From positions 73,891 to 137,890 of the forward strand of contig JAIBBE010000057.1 in the NCBI GenBank assembly GCA_019694835.1: a DNA stretch of 64,000 nt, given 5' to 3'. The stretch is from Fimbriimonadaceae bacterium. GTDB taxonomy: Bacteria; Armatimonadota; Fimbriimonadia; Fimbriimonadales; Fimbriimonadaceae. This document shows, piece after piece, positions 14,766 through 28,789 of this stretch (position 1 is its first letter; every line of letters starts with the position of its first letter). The translations under genes were made by a program, and so were the position numbers. The notes beneath the pieces are model-generated. The model did not search any database. It saw nothing but the letters and a program-made list of their open reading frames with translations, and was not told the DNA's origin.

Positions 14766-17700
14766 TTATTCTTCGTCGAAGTCGCCGCTTGCCATATCGG
14801 CCAGCGAGACCGAGCCGAGCAGGCCCAGGTCGTCTTCTTGGATTCGGTCGTCGGCTTCAACGAGCGCGGTGAGCGATTGCTGAGCCCAGGTCGGGGCGCT
14901 GCGATCGACCTCGATGGCAACATCTCGGTAGCTCCTCACACCGGTACCGGTGGGGATCAAGCGTCCGATGATAACGTTCTCCTTGAGTCCGACGAGGTCG
15001 TCCTTCTTGCCACGGACAGCGGCCTCGGTGAGGACGCGGGTGGTCTTCTGGAACGACGCAGCCGAAAGGTACGAGTCGGTCGCAAGCGAGGCCTCGGTGA
15101 TACCCAGCAGGATCCAGGTCGCACTGGCTTCCTTCGGATCTCGCTCCACCAGCTCGCCCGTAACCGGGTCGGTGTACTTGATCTTCGTGCCCGCATCGAT
15201 GAGCCGTCGAACCTTCTCATTTTCGCGCGTGAACCGGAATCGGTCGACGATCTGGCCCGGAAGGAACGGGGTATCCCCCGGCTCCTTGATCTGCCGCTTG
15301 CGCAGCATCTGGCGGATGATGACTTCGACGTGCTTGTCGTTGATGTCGACGCCCTGGGCTTTATAGACCGACTGCAGGTTCGTGATGAAGTAGTCATGCA
15401 CCGCATCGGCGCCCGCGAGTTCGAGAACCTCGTGCGGATCGCGCGGACCGACCGTGAGCGGGTCGCCCTTGATCACGCGGGCTCCGAGTTTCACCGGAAG
15501 CTGACCGGTCGGCGGGACCAAGATCGGATAGAACACGTTGACGAACTCAACATTGTGCTTTCGCAGCACGGCGAGCGTCGGCGCGTTCATTTTTTGGCCG
15601 ATGATCTTTTCGAGGCCGGTGTCGAATCCAGTGGACTCAGTACCGTCCTTCGCCTTGGTCGTCGAAATCTCCCAATCCTGATGATCGGCGATATAGGCAT
15701 CCTTCAGCGTGCCAGTGGTTGGCACCTTGGCGTCGACGATGACCCAGCGTCCGTACGGAGAGTCCTTGATGTCGGCGACGATTCCCGTGACCGGGCAGAT
15801 GATCGCCTTACCACGCGGCTGGCGTCGGGCTTCGAAGATTTCTTCGACGCGGACGATACCGCTCGACTCACCCGTCCAGGTGTAGAAGAAGGTCTTTCGG
15901 CTTCGATCCCAGAGCTTCTTCGACTCGGTATCGAGGCGCTCCAGAGCCTTTGCGGCCGCCTTTGTCTGGCGAACCGGCTTCTTCTTGCCTTCCTCCTGCT
16001 CGATGGTCAGACGATCCTGGTCGAACAGCGCCTTGACGGCGCCCTCTTGAGACTCGAGGACCTTTGTCGGGTCGAATTCCTTGAGGTCGGTGCCGGTCGC
16101 GGTGCTGAAGTCGTCAAGGAACTGCTTGATGAACTTACCGGTCTTGTACTGGTTCGTACGGGCGATCGTGGCCGAACCGGCAACGCCTCCCGTGTGGAAC
16201 GTACGCATCGTAAGCTGCGTTCCGGGTTCACCAATCGACTGTGCCCCGATGATGCCGACGGCGACGCCGACTTCGACCAGCCGCTTGCTGGACAGGTCGA
16301 TACCGTAGCACTTGCTGCAGATGCCCTGTTCGAGTTCGCAGGTGAGCGGACTTCGAAGCTTGATCGAGAGCCGACCGTGCTCGTCGGCGGTGAAGCCGAT
16401 GGCTTCGGCTCGAGCGGTAACCGCGGCGCGCTCCTCGTCGGTCGTACCGGCTTCGAGTTCGTCGTTGAGCTTCTTCTCCAACGCATTGGCCCGGTTCGCG
16501 GCGTCAAGCCCAATCAACTCATCGACCTCGAAGATCGCCTCGTTGGTGTCCGGATCGATGAGCGTCGTGAGTGCTACGCGACCGACCAGGCGATCACCGA
16601 TCGACTCGATGACTTCGCCCTCGTCGATGATCCGCTGAACCAGCACGCCTTCGGTCGTCCCGCAATCGGGGCGACGGATAATCACGTCCTGAGCAACGTC
16701 GACCAGACGCCGCGTGAGGTAACCCGCGTCCGCGGTTCGAAGCGCGGTGTCGGCCAATCCCTTTCGGGCTCCGTGAGTCGTCACGAAGTACTCGAGCATC
16801 GAGAGGCCCTTGTGGAAGGAGCTCTTGACGGGAAGCTCATAGATAACTTCGTTGAACTGGTTGAACATGAGCCCGCGCATTCCGGAGAGCTGCGAAAGCT
16901 GCTTGATCGAACCACGCGCGCCAGAGACGGTAACGATAGAGAGCGGGTTGAACTGCTCCATTCCGGCAAGGATTTCCTTACCGATCGAGTCGTAGGTTTC
17001 CGTCCATAGGTTGACGAGGTGCTGCTGCATCTCGTTAAACGTGAGCATGCCGCGTCGGAACTGCTCACTGATTCGCGACGACCGGTTGTCGGCTTCGCGG
17101 ATGATCTCCTCGCGTCGCTCGGGCGGGTCCATGTCGGTCAGTGCGATCGACAGGCCGTACTTCGTGGCCCACTTGAAGCCGAGTTCCTTGAGGTCGTCGA
17201 GCAAGCGGATCGTGCCTTCGACGCCGACCGCCTTATGGCACGAGACAATCGTCTCGGCGATATTCTTCTTGTTCAGCTCCCAGTTCAAGAACTTGTCGCT
17301 GTGCTTCATCGGGTACGGAAGCACCTCGTTGAACAACAGCTGACCGGGCGTTGCCGTAATAACCAAGGTCTCGGTCTGCAGTTCGAGCGGCTTCAGTTCC
17401 TTGATCTCGACGCCATCCTCGTCCTCGCTGATTTCGTACTTGTATTCCATCCCCGTTCGCGAGTCGCGGAAGTCGATCTCGGAGTCAGGGCGGCAAATGG
17501 GGCGCGTAATGCGGACTTTGACCGGACCATTCAGGTGCGGACGATCGCCAACGGAAGGCGAATCAAGCGCAAAGAGGACCTCGTTCGGATTGCTGTACAC
17601 GTACGGAGCCGGGTTCTTCTCCGGGTCCTCCGCGTGCAGCCTGTCCTGCTCCTTGAGGGCATCCGCTTGGGCCTTCCCCGTGAACGTCAGGGCATATCCG

Positions 17701-19511
17701 CCGAGAACGATGTCTTGGATCGGGGCCACGGTCGGGCGACCGTCAGCCGGTGAGAACAGATTCTGCGTCGACAGCATGAGGACGCGCGCCTCTGACTGAG
17801 CCTGCGTACTCAGCGGAACGTGCACGGCCATCTGGTCGCCGTCGAAGTCCGCGTTATAGGCGTGACAGACGAGCGGGTGGACCTGGATCGCCTTGCCGTC
17901 CACCAGGATTGGCTCGAAGGCTTGGATGCCCAAGCGGTGAAGAGTCGGAGCGCGGTTCAGCAGAACCGGATGCTCCTTGATGACTTCCTCCAAGCCGTCC
18001 CAGACCGCTGGGTGCATGCGGTCGATCATGCGCTTTGCCGTCTTGATGTTCTGCGTGATCTTCCGCTCGACGAGGGTCTTCATGACGAACGGCTTGAACA
18101 GTTCGAGCGCCATTTCCTTCGGCAAACCGCACTGGTGCAACTTGAGGTGAGGACCAACGACGATAACCGATCTTCCGGAGTAGTCGACGCGCTTTCCGAG
18201 CAAGTTCTTTCGGAAGCGGCCTTCCTTACCCTTGAGCATGTCGCTCAAGGACTTCAAAGGGCGGCTGTTGCTGCCCACGACCGGTCGGCTGCGTCGTCCG
18301 TTGTCGATCAGGGCATCCACGGCTTCCTGTAGAAGGCGCTTTTCGTGGTTGATGATCGATTCCGGTGCCTGGATCTCCATGATCTTTTTCAGGCGGTTGT
18401 TCCGGTTGATGATGCGGCGGTAAAGGTCGTTTAGGTCCGAGGTGGCGAACCGACCACCGTCGAGCTGGACCATCGGTCGAAGCTCGGGCGAAATCACCGG
18501 AACCACGTCGAGGATCATCCAGTCCGGTCGGCTCTTCGAGAGTAGCAGCGCTTCAACCAGTTCGAGTCGCTTGATCGCGCGAGCGCGTCGCTGGCTAGTC
18601 GTAACGACGATTTCCTGGCGCAGGGTTCTCGCCAGGGTATCGAGGTCGACATGGCGCAGCAGCTCCTTGATCGCTTCCGCGCCGATGTTGGCGCGAACGA
18701 GATCATCGAGGTCGGTCTTCATACGTCGGCCGACCGCCGAGAGCATCTTGCTCACGGCGCGCCACTTGTCTTCGTCGATCAGCTGGTTGGCTTCGAGCTT
18801 GCCCAGCAGGTCGACGGCGACATCCAGGTCCTTCAGACGATCGTCGGCATCGCGGTACTCGGCCCGAATACGGTCATAGTTCGACTTCATGCGGTCGCGC
18901 ACGAAGCCCTCGTCCGAATACTCGTCCGGGTTGTTCTTCATCTCGGTGGCGAGCCGCTCGAGGCTTTCCATTTCGAGATCGTTGAGTTCCTTCTGGATGT
19001 GCCGCTTTTCCTGCTCGACGATCGAGCGGATCTTCGGCAGAAGCTCCTGAATCTTCTCCGCCTGCAGGTCGATGATGATGAAGCTGGCGAAGTAGATGAC
19101 CTTCTCAAGCTGGCGCGGTGAGATGTCGAGAATCAGGGCCAGCGGCGAGGGGACGCCCTTGAGGTACCAAATGTGGCAGACCGGGGCGGCGAGTTCGACG
19201 ATGCCCATGCGCTCGCGGCGCACTTTGCTGCGGGTCACCTCAACGCCGCAGCGCTCGCAGATGATCCCCTTGTACTTAATCTTCTTGTACCGGCCGCACG
19301 AGCATTCCCAGTCCTTGACCGGCCCGAAGATGCGCTCACAAAAGAGCCCATCCCGCTCCGGCTTGAACGTGCGGTAGTTGATGGTTTCCGGCTTTCGGAC
19401 TTCGTAGTGAATGTTCTGCCCGTTGCCATCCTTGCGAAGGGCCCAGCTCCGGATATCTTCCGGGCTCGCGATTCCGATGCGGATTTTATCGAATAGATTT
19501 ACGTCGGCCAT
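14766..19511 (-). CDS. rpoC: DNA-directed RNA polymerase subunit beta'
   Basis: A 1581-residue full-length subunit. The first zinc site is C70, C72, C85, C88 ([19 protein letters not shown]). The active-site loop [12 protein letters not shown] is at about residues 553-564; its three Asp residues hold the catalytic magnesium. Bridge helix/trigger loop region: [20 protein letters not shown], and the second zinc site [15 protein letters not shown] with DCGT upstream. Length is larger than in E. coli (1407) because of an extra region in the second half. It begins with ATG at 19511, 152 bases after rpoB, with a hairpin repeat in the gap. Expected to be co-transcribed with rpoB. Confidence 0.98.
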   Translation of the reverse strand: MADVNLFDKIRIGIASPEDIRSWALRKDGNGQNIHYEVRKPETINYRTFKPERDGLFCERIFGPVKDWECSCGRYKKIKYKGIICERCGVEVTRSKVRRERMGIVELAAPVCHIWYLKGVPSPLALILDISPRQLEKVIYFASFIIIDLQAEKIQELLPKIRSIVEQEKRHIQKELNDLEMESLERLATEMKNNPDEYSDEGFVRDRMKSNYDRIRAEYRDADDRLKDLDVAVDLLGKLEANQLIDEDKWRAVSKMLSAVGRRMKTDLDDLVRANIGAEAIKELLRHVDLDTLARTLRQEIVVTTSQRRARAIKRLELVEALLLSKSRPDWMILDVVPVISPELRPMVQLDGGRFATSDLNDLYRRIINRNNRLKKIMEIQAPESIINHEKRLLQEAVDALIDNGRRSRPVVGSNSRPLKSLSDMLKGKEGRFRKNLLGKRVDYSGRSVIVVGPHLKLHQCGLPKEMALELFKPFVMKTLVERKITQNIKTAKRMIDRMHPAVWDGLEEVIKEHPVLLNRAPTLHRLGIQAFEPILVDGKAIQVHPLVCHAYNADFDGDQMAVHVPLSTQAQSEARVLMLSTQNLFSPADGRPTVAPIQDIVLGGYALTFTGKAQADALKEQDRLHAEDPEKNPAPYVYSNPNEVLFALDSPSVGDRPHLNGPVKVRITRPICRPDSEIDFRDSRTGMEYKYEISEDEDGVEIKELKPLELQTETLVITATPGQLLFNEVLPYPMKHSDKFLNWELNKKNIAETIVSCHKAVGVEGTIRLLDDLKELGFKWATKYGLSIALTDMDPPERREEIIREADNRSSRISEQFRRGMLTFNEMQQHLVNLWTETYDSIGKEILAGMEQFNPLSIVTVSGARGSIKQLSQLSGMRGLMFNQFNEVIYELPVKSSFHKGLSMLEYFVTTHGARKGLADTALRTADAGYLTRRLVDVAQDVIIRRPDCGTTEGVLVQRIIDEGEVIESIGDRLVGRVALTTLIDPDTNEAIFEVDELIGLDAANRANALEKKLNDELEAGTTDEERAAVTARAEAIGFTADEHGRLSIKLRSPLTCELEQGICSKCYGIDLSSKRLVEVGVAVGIIGAQSIGEPGTQLTMRTFHTGGVAGSATIARTNQYKTGKFIKQFLDDFSTATGTDLKEFDPTKVLESQEGAVKALFDQDRLTIEQEEGKKKPVRQTKAAAKALERLDTESKKLWDRSRKTFFYTWTGESSGIVRVEEIFEARRQPRGKAIICPVTGIVADIKDSPYGRWVIVDAKVPTTGTLKDAYIADHQDWEISTTKAKDGTESTGFDTGLEKIIGQKMNAPTLAVLRKHNVEFVNVFYPILVPPTGQLPVKLGARVIKGDPLTVGPRDPHEVLELAGADAVHDYFITNLQSVYKAQGVDINDKHVEVIIRQMLRKRQIKEPGDTPFLPGQIVDRFRFTRENEKVRRLIDAGTKIKYTDPVTGELVERDPKEASATWILLGITEASLATDSYLSAASFQKTTRVLTEAAVRGKKDDLVGLKENVIIGRLIPTGTGVRSYRDVAIEVDRSAPTWAQQSLTALVEADDRIQEDDLGLLGSVSLADMASGDFDEE

Positions 19512-19578
19512 AGGGTTTGTTTGTTTCGGTCCTCGCCTGGGTGTCCTGGTGCATTGAGGGGAAAACAGCGTCGTTCGC

Positions 19579-19660
19579 CCCTATGCCGCCACTCGTGGGA
19601 GAGTGGAGGCACAACTCACTACGTCTGTATGCCGCCACCCTCCCACGGGTGGCGGCATGC
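19579..19660. repeat. palindromic repeat R3 in the rpoB-rpoC gap
   Basis: Two hairpin units lie here: TATGCCGCCACTCGTGGGAG (from 19582) and ATGCCGCCACCC...GGGTGGCGGCAT (19629-19658, 12-bp stem with a CCTCCCAC-type loop). Related units with another stem sequence (GCCTCCATCC/GGATGGAGGC) occur at 37651-37676, and two at 53467-53557. The second hairpin begins 6 bases past the rpoB stop, so it could attenuate or process the rpoBC message. Confidence 0.85.
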
Positions 19661-19663
19661 TAT

Positions 19664-23782
<4,119 letters not shown>

Positions 23783-23912
23783 CCACGCCTCCGGAGATAA
23801 TTCGCGAATCTCCACTGTACCAGAGGCATGACCCAAACTTCAAGGGGCGTGCGAGGTTTTTCCTCGCCGCCGACGAATTCTCTTCCCGTGGTGGTAGCTT
23901 GCTGAACAGACG

Positions 23913-26531
23913 ATGCAACTCCCGGATTCGTTCCACGTCGATGCCGAGATCATTCAGCGCCTCATGAGTTGGGGCTGCGAAGATCCGCAGGTCTGGCTTG
24001 AGGAGGCTCTTGTCGGATGCCACAATCCCGAAGTCGGCTCCCGAATGCTGGATCGGTGGCTCTTGGCCACGGCAAACCCCCATACACGGCTCATCCAGCT
24101 TCAGCAGAACCTCGCGTTGGCTCGCCTCCTGCTCACCGCGCTGAGTGCGAGCCGTCAACTCGCCGACTCGCTTGTTCAGAATCCCGAGTTCGCCGACCTC
24201 ATCCTCGATCCGGTGACGTTTGAGCGGCCGGTACGGCGCCAAGACGTAATCGCCGAGGCTAAGCGCCTGGTTGCGGGAGCCGCATCCCACTCTCGCAGCC
24301 TCGATTTGCTTCGCTTCGTGAGGCAGAAATGGATTCTCGTCATTGCCCTCGGAGACCTCGCCAAAGTCTGGTCGCCCGAGGTGATCTGGGAAGCGCTGAG
24401 TGAGCTCGCGATGGGGCTCATTTCGGCGACCCGCGACGTGGCATGGTCCGAGTTCGCCGCCAATCGGCTGGGAACACCTGAGATTCCATGCCCGGTGTCG
24501 ATTCTGGCGATGGGAAAGCTCGGCGGTCTCGAACTGAACTACAGTTCAGACGTCGACCTCGTTTACCTCCTCGACGACGACGCCGATGAGCGGGTGGAGA
24601 GAGAGGCGACCCGTTTTTGTGAGGCGCTTGGTCGGGCTCTCGCCGATCGCATGGGCCGAGGGGCTCTCTACCGAGTCGACCTGCGCTTGCGCCCGTTTGG
24701 CGGCACCGGTCCGATCGTATCGCGTTGGCGAGCCTACGAAAGCTATGCCCGGAACTACGCCGAGCCTTGGGAACAGCTTGCAATGATTCGTTCGGCAGTC
24801 GTCGCGGGTTCAATCGGTTCCGTTGAGCGACTGGAGACTCTGAGGAATGAAGTCTGTTTTGCGCGCGTCCGCGGCGAATGGGTGTTTGAGGAACTCCTGC
24901 AGATGCGCGAGCGAGTCGAAGCCCATGCCGAACCCGACGACCTCAAGCGTGGCCCGGGCGGAATTCGAGATGTCGAATTCCTGACCCAGATTCTGCAGAT
25001 GCTCCACGGTCTCCGCCATCCTGAGGTCCAGGTCGCGGGCACGCTCCCCGCCCTGCGTTCCCTGAACGCCCTGCGTTTGATCGAAGGGTCTGACTTCAGC
25101 CAGTTGGTGAGCGGCTACACCCTCCTGCGTCAAACCGAGCATCGATGCCAGATCATCGACGACCGACAGACCCACCGTCTGCCGGAGGCCGAGGCAGACC
25201 GGGTGTTCATCGCCCAGTCACTGGGCTTCGGGTCGGCAAACGAATTCGAAATCGAACTGGCGGCCACGCGCAAACGGATTCGCGAGGTGTATGATCGACT
25301 TCTCCGACCCACCGAAAGCGCGGCTCAGGTAGATTCCCTCTGCCCTGAAGCGTCGGAGTGGATCGCCTCCTTTTCGCACGCGCAGGCCTTTCTTATGGCT
25401 ATCGTCACCAACCAGGGGAGCGCTCCTCGTCTTAATCGTCTGGCCAATTCGGCCCCGGCTCTCCTGCAGGTTCTGCGAAACGATATCTTGCAGGCCGAGC
25501 AGATCATCAGCGGCGAAATCGAGGAAGTGCTCGATCCCTTCACCAAGCTTTCGGCCATTCCCGCCAAAGATGCCGAGTCAATGGGCCGGATGGTGCGTTC
25601 GCTCTGGCTCGTTTGGGCGACCCAGCGGGTGGTGATGGATGAGTCGTCGTTCGACCTGTCTGCCGTCTTCGATGCCACCTTCCAACAACTCGCGGCGAGC
25701 GTTCCGCGCGAGTTGGAAATCCTCGCACTGGGATCCTATGCTTCTGGCGACCTCGGATTCCACTCCGACGCCGACCTCCTTCTCCTCTGTCCCAGTGGAA
25801 CGGACCAAGCGACCTCAGAGTCGGCCGCCCAGCACCTCTTGGCGGATGTTCGCAGGCTCGCCCAATACGGATCGCCCCTCAAGATCGATCTGCGTCTCCG
25901 ACCTGATGGTGGCAAGGGCCTGCTGGCGCGCACCCACGAAGGGCTCCGGGCGTACGGGATCACTGACATGGAGCTCTGGGAACGTTTTGCCCTGGGGCGC
26001 GTTCGACTCGTCCAGGCCGGCCCGGATGCGATCACGATCGTTCACGAGGTTGCCTACGGCAAGCCGCTCAGTGCCTCCGACCTTCGCGAACTCCTCCACA
26101 TGAAACACCGAATTGAGTCGGAGCGGGTCGCTCCGCAACATCTGACTCGGCAGGTCAAGCTCGGTCATGGCGGCCTCGATGACATCGACTGGCTGCTCCA
26201 ACTGCACTTCATGGCTTATCCCAATCGCCTGCCGCTTGCGGAAACCCGGACGGCGGACCGCTTGCGCGCGCTCGCTCACGAGAACTTCCTCAATGCGGCG
26301 GAACTTGACGAACTGCTCTCGGCCCATCGGCACCTCTTGCAGGTTCGCTTTGCCATAGCCATGCACGGCTTCGATGACGACATTCTCCCCGAGAATCCGG
26401 ATAAGCTCGAACGGCTCGGTGCGGACCTCGGATTTGGGAGCGGCGTTGCGTTCTTGGCCGCACACGAAGACTTCCGCCAGGCGGTACGGACCATCTACTC
26501 CGAGTCCATCGATCGCCTCGCCCGGGTCTGA
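23913..26531 (+). CDS. glnE: bifunctional glutamine synthetase adenylyltransferase/deadenylase
   Basis: An 872-residue protein with two nucleotidyltransferase domains. The N-terminal one has MGKLGGLELNYSSDVDL (near residues 193-209) followed by the GGTGPIVSRWRAYESYA segment; in the family it removes AMP from glutamine synthetase. A GlnD/PII-uridylyltransferase-like helical region (RGPGGIRDVEFLTQILQM) follows. The second domain has LGSYASGDLGFHSDADLLLL (near 607), which keeps Gly-Ser and Asp-x-Asp but lacks the GMGKLGG core seen in most homologues; it adds AMP. Length is close to the usual ~945. Glutamine synthetase itself is not in the window. It is divergent from rpoB. Confidence 0.93.
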   Translation: MQLPDSFHVDAEIIQRLMSWGCEDPQVWLEEALVGCHNPEVGSRMLDRWLLATANPHTRLIQLQQNLALARLLLTALSASRQLADSLVQNPEFADLILDPVTFERPVRRQDVIAEAKRLVAGAASHSRSLDLLRFVRQKWILVIALGDLAKVWSPEVIWEALSELAMGLISATRDVAWSEFAANRLGTPEIPCPVSILAMGKLGGLELNYSSDVDLVYLLDDDADERVEREATRFCEALGRALADRMGRGALYRVDLRLRPFGGTGPIVSRWRAYESYARNYAEPWEQLAMIRSAVVAGSIGSVERLETLRNEVCFARVRGEWVFEELLQMRERVEAHAEPDDLKRGPGGIRDVEFLTQILQMLHGLRHPEVQVAGTLPALRSLNALRLIEGSDFSQLVSGYTLLRQTEHRCQIIDDRQTHRLPEAEADRVFIAQSLGFGSANEFEIELAATRKRIREVYDRLLRPTESAAQVDSLCPEASEWIASFSHAQAFLMAIVTNQGSAPRLNRLANSAPALLQVLRNDILQAEQIISGEIEEVLDPFTKLSAIPAKDAESMGRMVRSLWLVWATQRVVMDESSFDLSAVFDATFQQLAASVPRELEILALGSYASGDLGFHSDADLLLLCPSGTDQATSESAAQHLLADVRRLAQYGSPLKIDLRLRPDGGKGLLARTHEGLRAYGITDMELWERFALGRVRLVQAGPDAITIVHEVAYGKPLSASDLRELLHMKHRIESERVAPQHLTRQVKLGHGGLDDIDWLLQLHFMAYPNRLPLAETRTADRLRALAHENFLNAAELDELLSAHRHLLQVRFAIAMHGFDDDILPENPDKLERLGADLGFGSGVAFLAAHEDFRQAVRTIYSESIDRLARV

Positions 26532-26927
26532 CCATGCATTCGTATCGCTGGCAACCTGTCGGCGCATTAACACGAGAATCCCGGTTCGCTCGCTTGCACA
26601 AGCACGAGTCGAGATCAAATTGGAAAAAGACGGGGTCGTGCGGCCTGGGTGGTGAACTGTCGGAGGCCGCGAAGGCATGGGACGACAGCATGCTCCTTCC
26701 ATCATGCGCCGAAACCTGAGTCCCGTGCGCCTACGGTTCTGCCACACACTGACAGGCTTCCGTAGTTGGCAGCGCCGGGGTGCACAATGCATCACCCCGG
26801 CCACCCGGCCTCTAACGCTACCAACGACACCCCTCGTTCGATATGAGACCGTCGCCCCGTTCGGTCGTCCTCGGCTTCTCCGCACGGGTCTCATTACCAA
26901 GCGCCACCGGGCGCAGTGGAAAACAAC
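26532..26927. other. gap with R4-like and R1 repeat fragments
   Basis: This 396-base gap holds TATCGCTGGCAACCTGTCGG (26551-26570), similar to repeat R4, and at 26775-26806 the right arm of R1. Otherwise I see no gene; the frames that cross it on both strands have no start site or recognisable content. Confidence 0.6.
26775..26806. repeat. repeat R1, right arm only
   Basis: The arm CCGGGGTGCACAATGCATCA then CCCCGGCCACCC matches the right arms at 13470-13501 and 14720-14751 with one or two changes, again after a TTGGCAG segment. A matching left arm is degenerate at best (GGGTGGTGAACTG near 26646), so this looks like a decayed copy. Confidence 0.8.
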
Positions 26928-27431
26928 ATGAAAAAACTAACCCTCAGTCTCGTCACTCTCGTCGCCGTTGCATCGTCGTATGCATCGGTCACCGCGAACT
27001 GCATCGACATCCGGATGATCTCGGGCGAACAGCTCAACGGTAACCCGACAACCCTCATCTCTGCGGACGGCACCCGTCTCTCGTTCACGGGAATCCGTTC
27101 GACGAGCGCCCGCTATGAATACAGCACACGGCTCACCATGTTCAACCCTCTCCTGGCGACCGGGCTCTTCCGACACATGGAGGTCCGGATCGTTGGGCGA
27201 ACCAACCGCCCCGAGATTCCGGTTCAGGTGTGGGGCATTAGACCGCTCGGAGGGCCCGAGGTGCTCGCAACCCGTTCGATGTCAACGGTCGATCGACGCT
27301 ACACGACCACCATTATTGGCAACGTCAGCCGGTTCATCCTTCCCGGCGGGAAGATGCAGCTTCACCTTTACGCTCACTCCTTGCAGCCTTTCCGTCACAC
27401 GTACGACCAGGTTTCGGTGGTCTTCTACTAG
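26928..27431 (+). CDS. small secreted protein of unknown function
   Basis: A 167-residue protein. From the ATG at 26928 it begins MKKLTLSLVTLVAVASSYAS, a clear signal peptide; an upstream GTG at 26916 is possible but less likely. The mature part is mostly beta strands (THLSFTGIRS-like, MEVRIVGRTNRPEIPVQVWG, TIIGNVSRFILPGGKMQLHL) and has one Cys only. There is no PEP-CTERM tag. I do not recognise the family. A hairpin follows the stop codon. Confidence 0.75.
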   Translation: MKKLTLSLVTLVAVASSYASVTANCIDIRMISGEQLNGNPTTLISADGTRLSFTGIRSTSARYEYSTRLTMFNPLLATGLFRHMEVRIVGRTNRPEIPVQVWGIRPLGGPEVLATRSMSTVDRRYTTTIIGNVSRFILPGGKMQLHLYAHSLQPFRHTYDQVSVVFY

Positions 27432-27445
27432 GCAGATGCCCACGG

Positions 27446-27470
27446 TATCCCTCCCGTTCTGGGAGGGATA
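27446..27470 (+). terminator. terminator-like hairpin
   Basis: TATCCCTCCC and GGGAGGGATA pair perfectly over 10 bases with a 5-base loop, 14 bases after the stop codon at 27431. No T run follows (ACGTCCC), so it may be a processing or partial terminator signal. Confidence 0.5.
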
Positions 27471-27557
27471 ACGTCCCTATAAAGAGCGACCCGATTTGCA
27501 GTCGAGGCCCCGTACAATTAAGGTGATTGAGGCAACAAACCAAAAGGAGGCATTGAG

Positions 27558-28628
27558 ATGCTTCACACCTTCAAAATCACTTCGCTGGCGCTTGCCATGA
27601 GCGCATCGCTTGTTGCCATCGCACAAACGAATGGACCTGTATGGCCTCCTCCAGGAGGCGTGAACTACACGTGGTCGGGTGAGGCCGGGAGTTATGGCGG
27701 CCGTACGCTGACCTTCACCGGGCTCGATATGTCCCAGTTTTCCTGGCTGGGGTGGGGAGCTTGGAACGCGAATTCGGTCTTCGCCTCATTCTCGCGAACC
27801 CCAACGGAACCCTTCCAGTCGACAGACCAGTTGGTCTTCAACCCCGGCGCGTCTGACCTGCTCAATGGCGTCGCAGTCTGGACGGGCTCAACCGTCGCCT
27901 ACTCGCCGTTCGGGACTTATGCTTGCCCGACGCGTTTGACGATGACAACCTACGACAACGCCATAAACCCGATCCGCATGGACTTAGGCGGCGAGAAAGG
28001 AGCCCCAACTCCCGTTGTCGCCGAGATTCCATTCGTGGGTGAGTTCAAAGCGAACTTGCTGTTCGAGGCGTATTGGGGTGGCTGGTACCCAATGGATCCA
28101 CTCTTCGACAGCCTGCATACCTACGCGGGCTATGCGAGCAGAGTCGAATTCAGCGGTGGATTCTTCTATCGCGGGCCGGTAACGGTCGGCGGAACGGTCA
28201 CCTTGAGCGACTACAGCGGTGCAACCGCAGGCAGACAGGCGCTCGTGCAGATCTACGAGATCGGATCCTCGACACCGCTTGATGCGATCACGGTCACTCT
28301 GGATTCGACAGGAGCGTTCTCCTTCCCCACTGTTCGGCAGGGGAACTACGCCATGTCGGTCAAGGCGTCGCATTGGCTTCGAGATCGAAACGAATACGTC
28401 ACCATTGGCCCGGAAGGGGTTTCGGGATTGCCATTCACCCTCATCAATAGTGACTGCGATGGCGACAACGAAGTTGGAATCGGCGACTACGCGATCCTCA
28501 GCGCCGCTTACAACACCGTGCCTGGCGACACGTCTTGGGAGCCTGAGGCCGATCTCAATGGTGACGAATCCGTTGATATCGCCGATTACGCCATCTTGAG
28601 TGCGAACTACGGGCTGGCCGGCGACTGA
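27558..28628 (+). CDS. secreted protein with C-terminal dockerin-like domain
   Basis: A 356-residue exported protein. The signal peptide ends near SLVAIAQT. Residues ~20-210 form a domain I do not recognise (YTWSGEAGSYGGRTLTFTGL, repeated Trp and Tyr). A carboxypeptidase-regulatory-like beta sandwich follows (VGGTVTLSDYSGATAGRQAL to SVKASHWLRDR). The last 55 residues are a dockerin-type pair of EF-hand loops: DCDGDNEVGIGDYAILSAAY and DLNGDESVDIADYAILSANY. These bind calcium and, in other bacteria, dock onto cohesins; in this kind of genome they are often surface tags without cellulosomes. A strong AAAGGAGG ribosome site precedes the ATG. Confidence 0.85.
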   Translation: MLHTFKITSLALAMSASLVAIAQTNGPVWPPPGGVNYTWSGEAGSYGGRTLTFTGLDMSQFSWLGWGAWNANSVFASFSRTPTEPFQSTDQLVFNPGASDLLNGVAVWTGSTVAYSPFGTYACPTRLTMTTYDNAINPIRMDLGGEKGAPTPVVAEIPFVGEFKANLLFEAYWGGWYPMDPLFDSLHTYAGYASRVEFSGGFFYRGPVTVGGTVTLSDYSGATAGRQALVQIYEIGSSTPLDAITVTLDSTGAFSFPTVRQGNYAMSVKASHWLRDRNEYVTIGPEGVSGLPFTLINSDCDGDNEVGIGDYAILSAAYNTVPGDTSWEPEADLNGDESVDIADYAILSANYGLAGD

Positions 28629-28645
28629 CGCTGATCCATCCGCTA

Positions 28646-28694
28646 GGAGCCCGAAACTTGGATTCAAACATCAGATCTTTCAAGTTCGGGCTCC
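28646..28694 (+). terminator. hairpin after dockerin-like gene
   Basis: GGAGCCCGAAACTTG and CAAGTTCGGGCTCC pair over 14 bases with one bulged A and a 20-base loop. It lies 17 bases after the stop codon. No T run follows, so it could be a repeat or a Rho-linked end rather than a simple terminator. Confidence 0.45.
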
Positions 28695-28789
28695 AAGATC
28701 GTCACAATTGCTAGCCCAGATTTGGGCCGGGTCGGTGTACCATAGAGCATTGTTGTTTGCGCTTCGCAAGCTGGAGACGAGAGATCACA

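Noticed and set aside
14838..17009. A 723-residue open frame on the plus strand opposite rpoC
   Set aside because: It is the complement of a conserved RNA polymerase gene in GC-rich DNA, has no family sequence and no ribosome site.
23783..23836. Longer RpoB start at 23836
   Set aside because: It would use TTG without a ribosome site; the ATG at 23782 has GGAGG at five bases.
26290..26900. Frames opposite the end of glnE and across the R1 repeat
   Set aside because: They join antisense glnE to repeat DNA and show no protein pattern.
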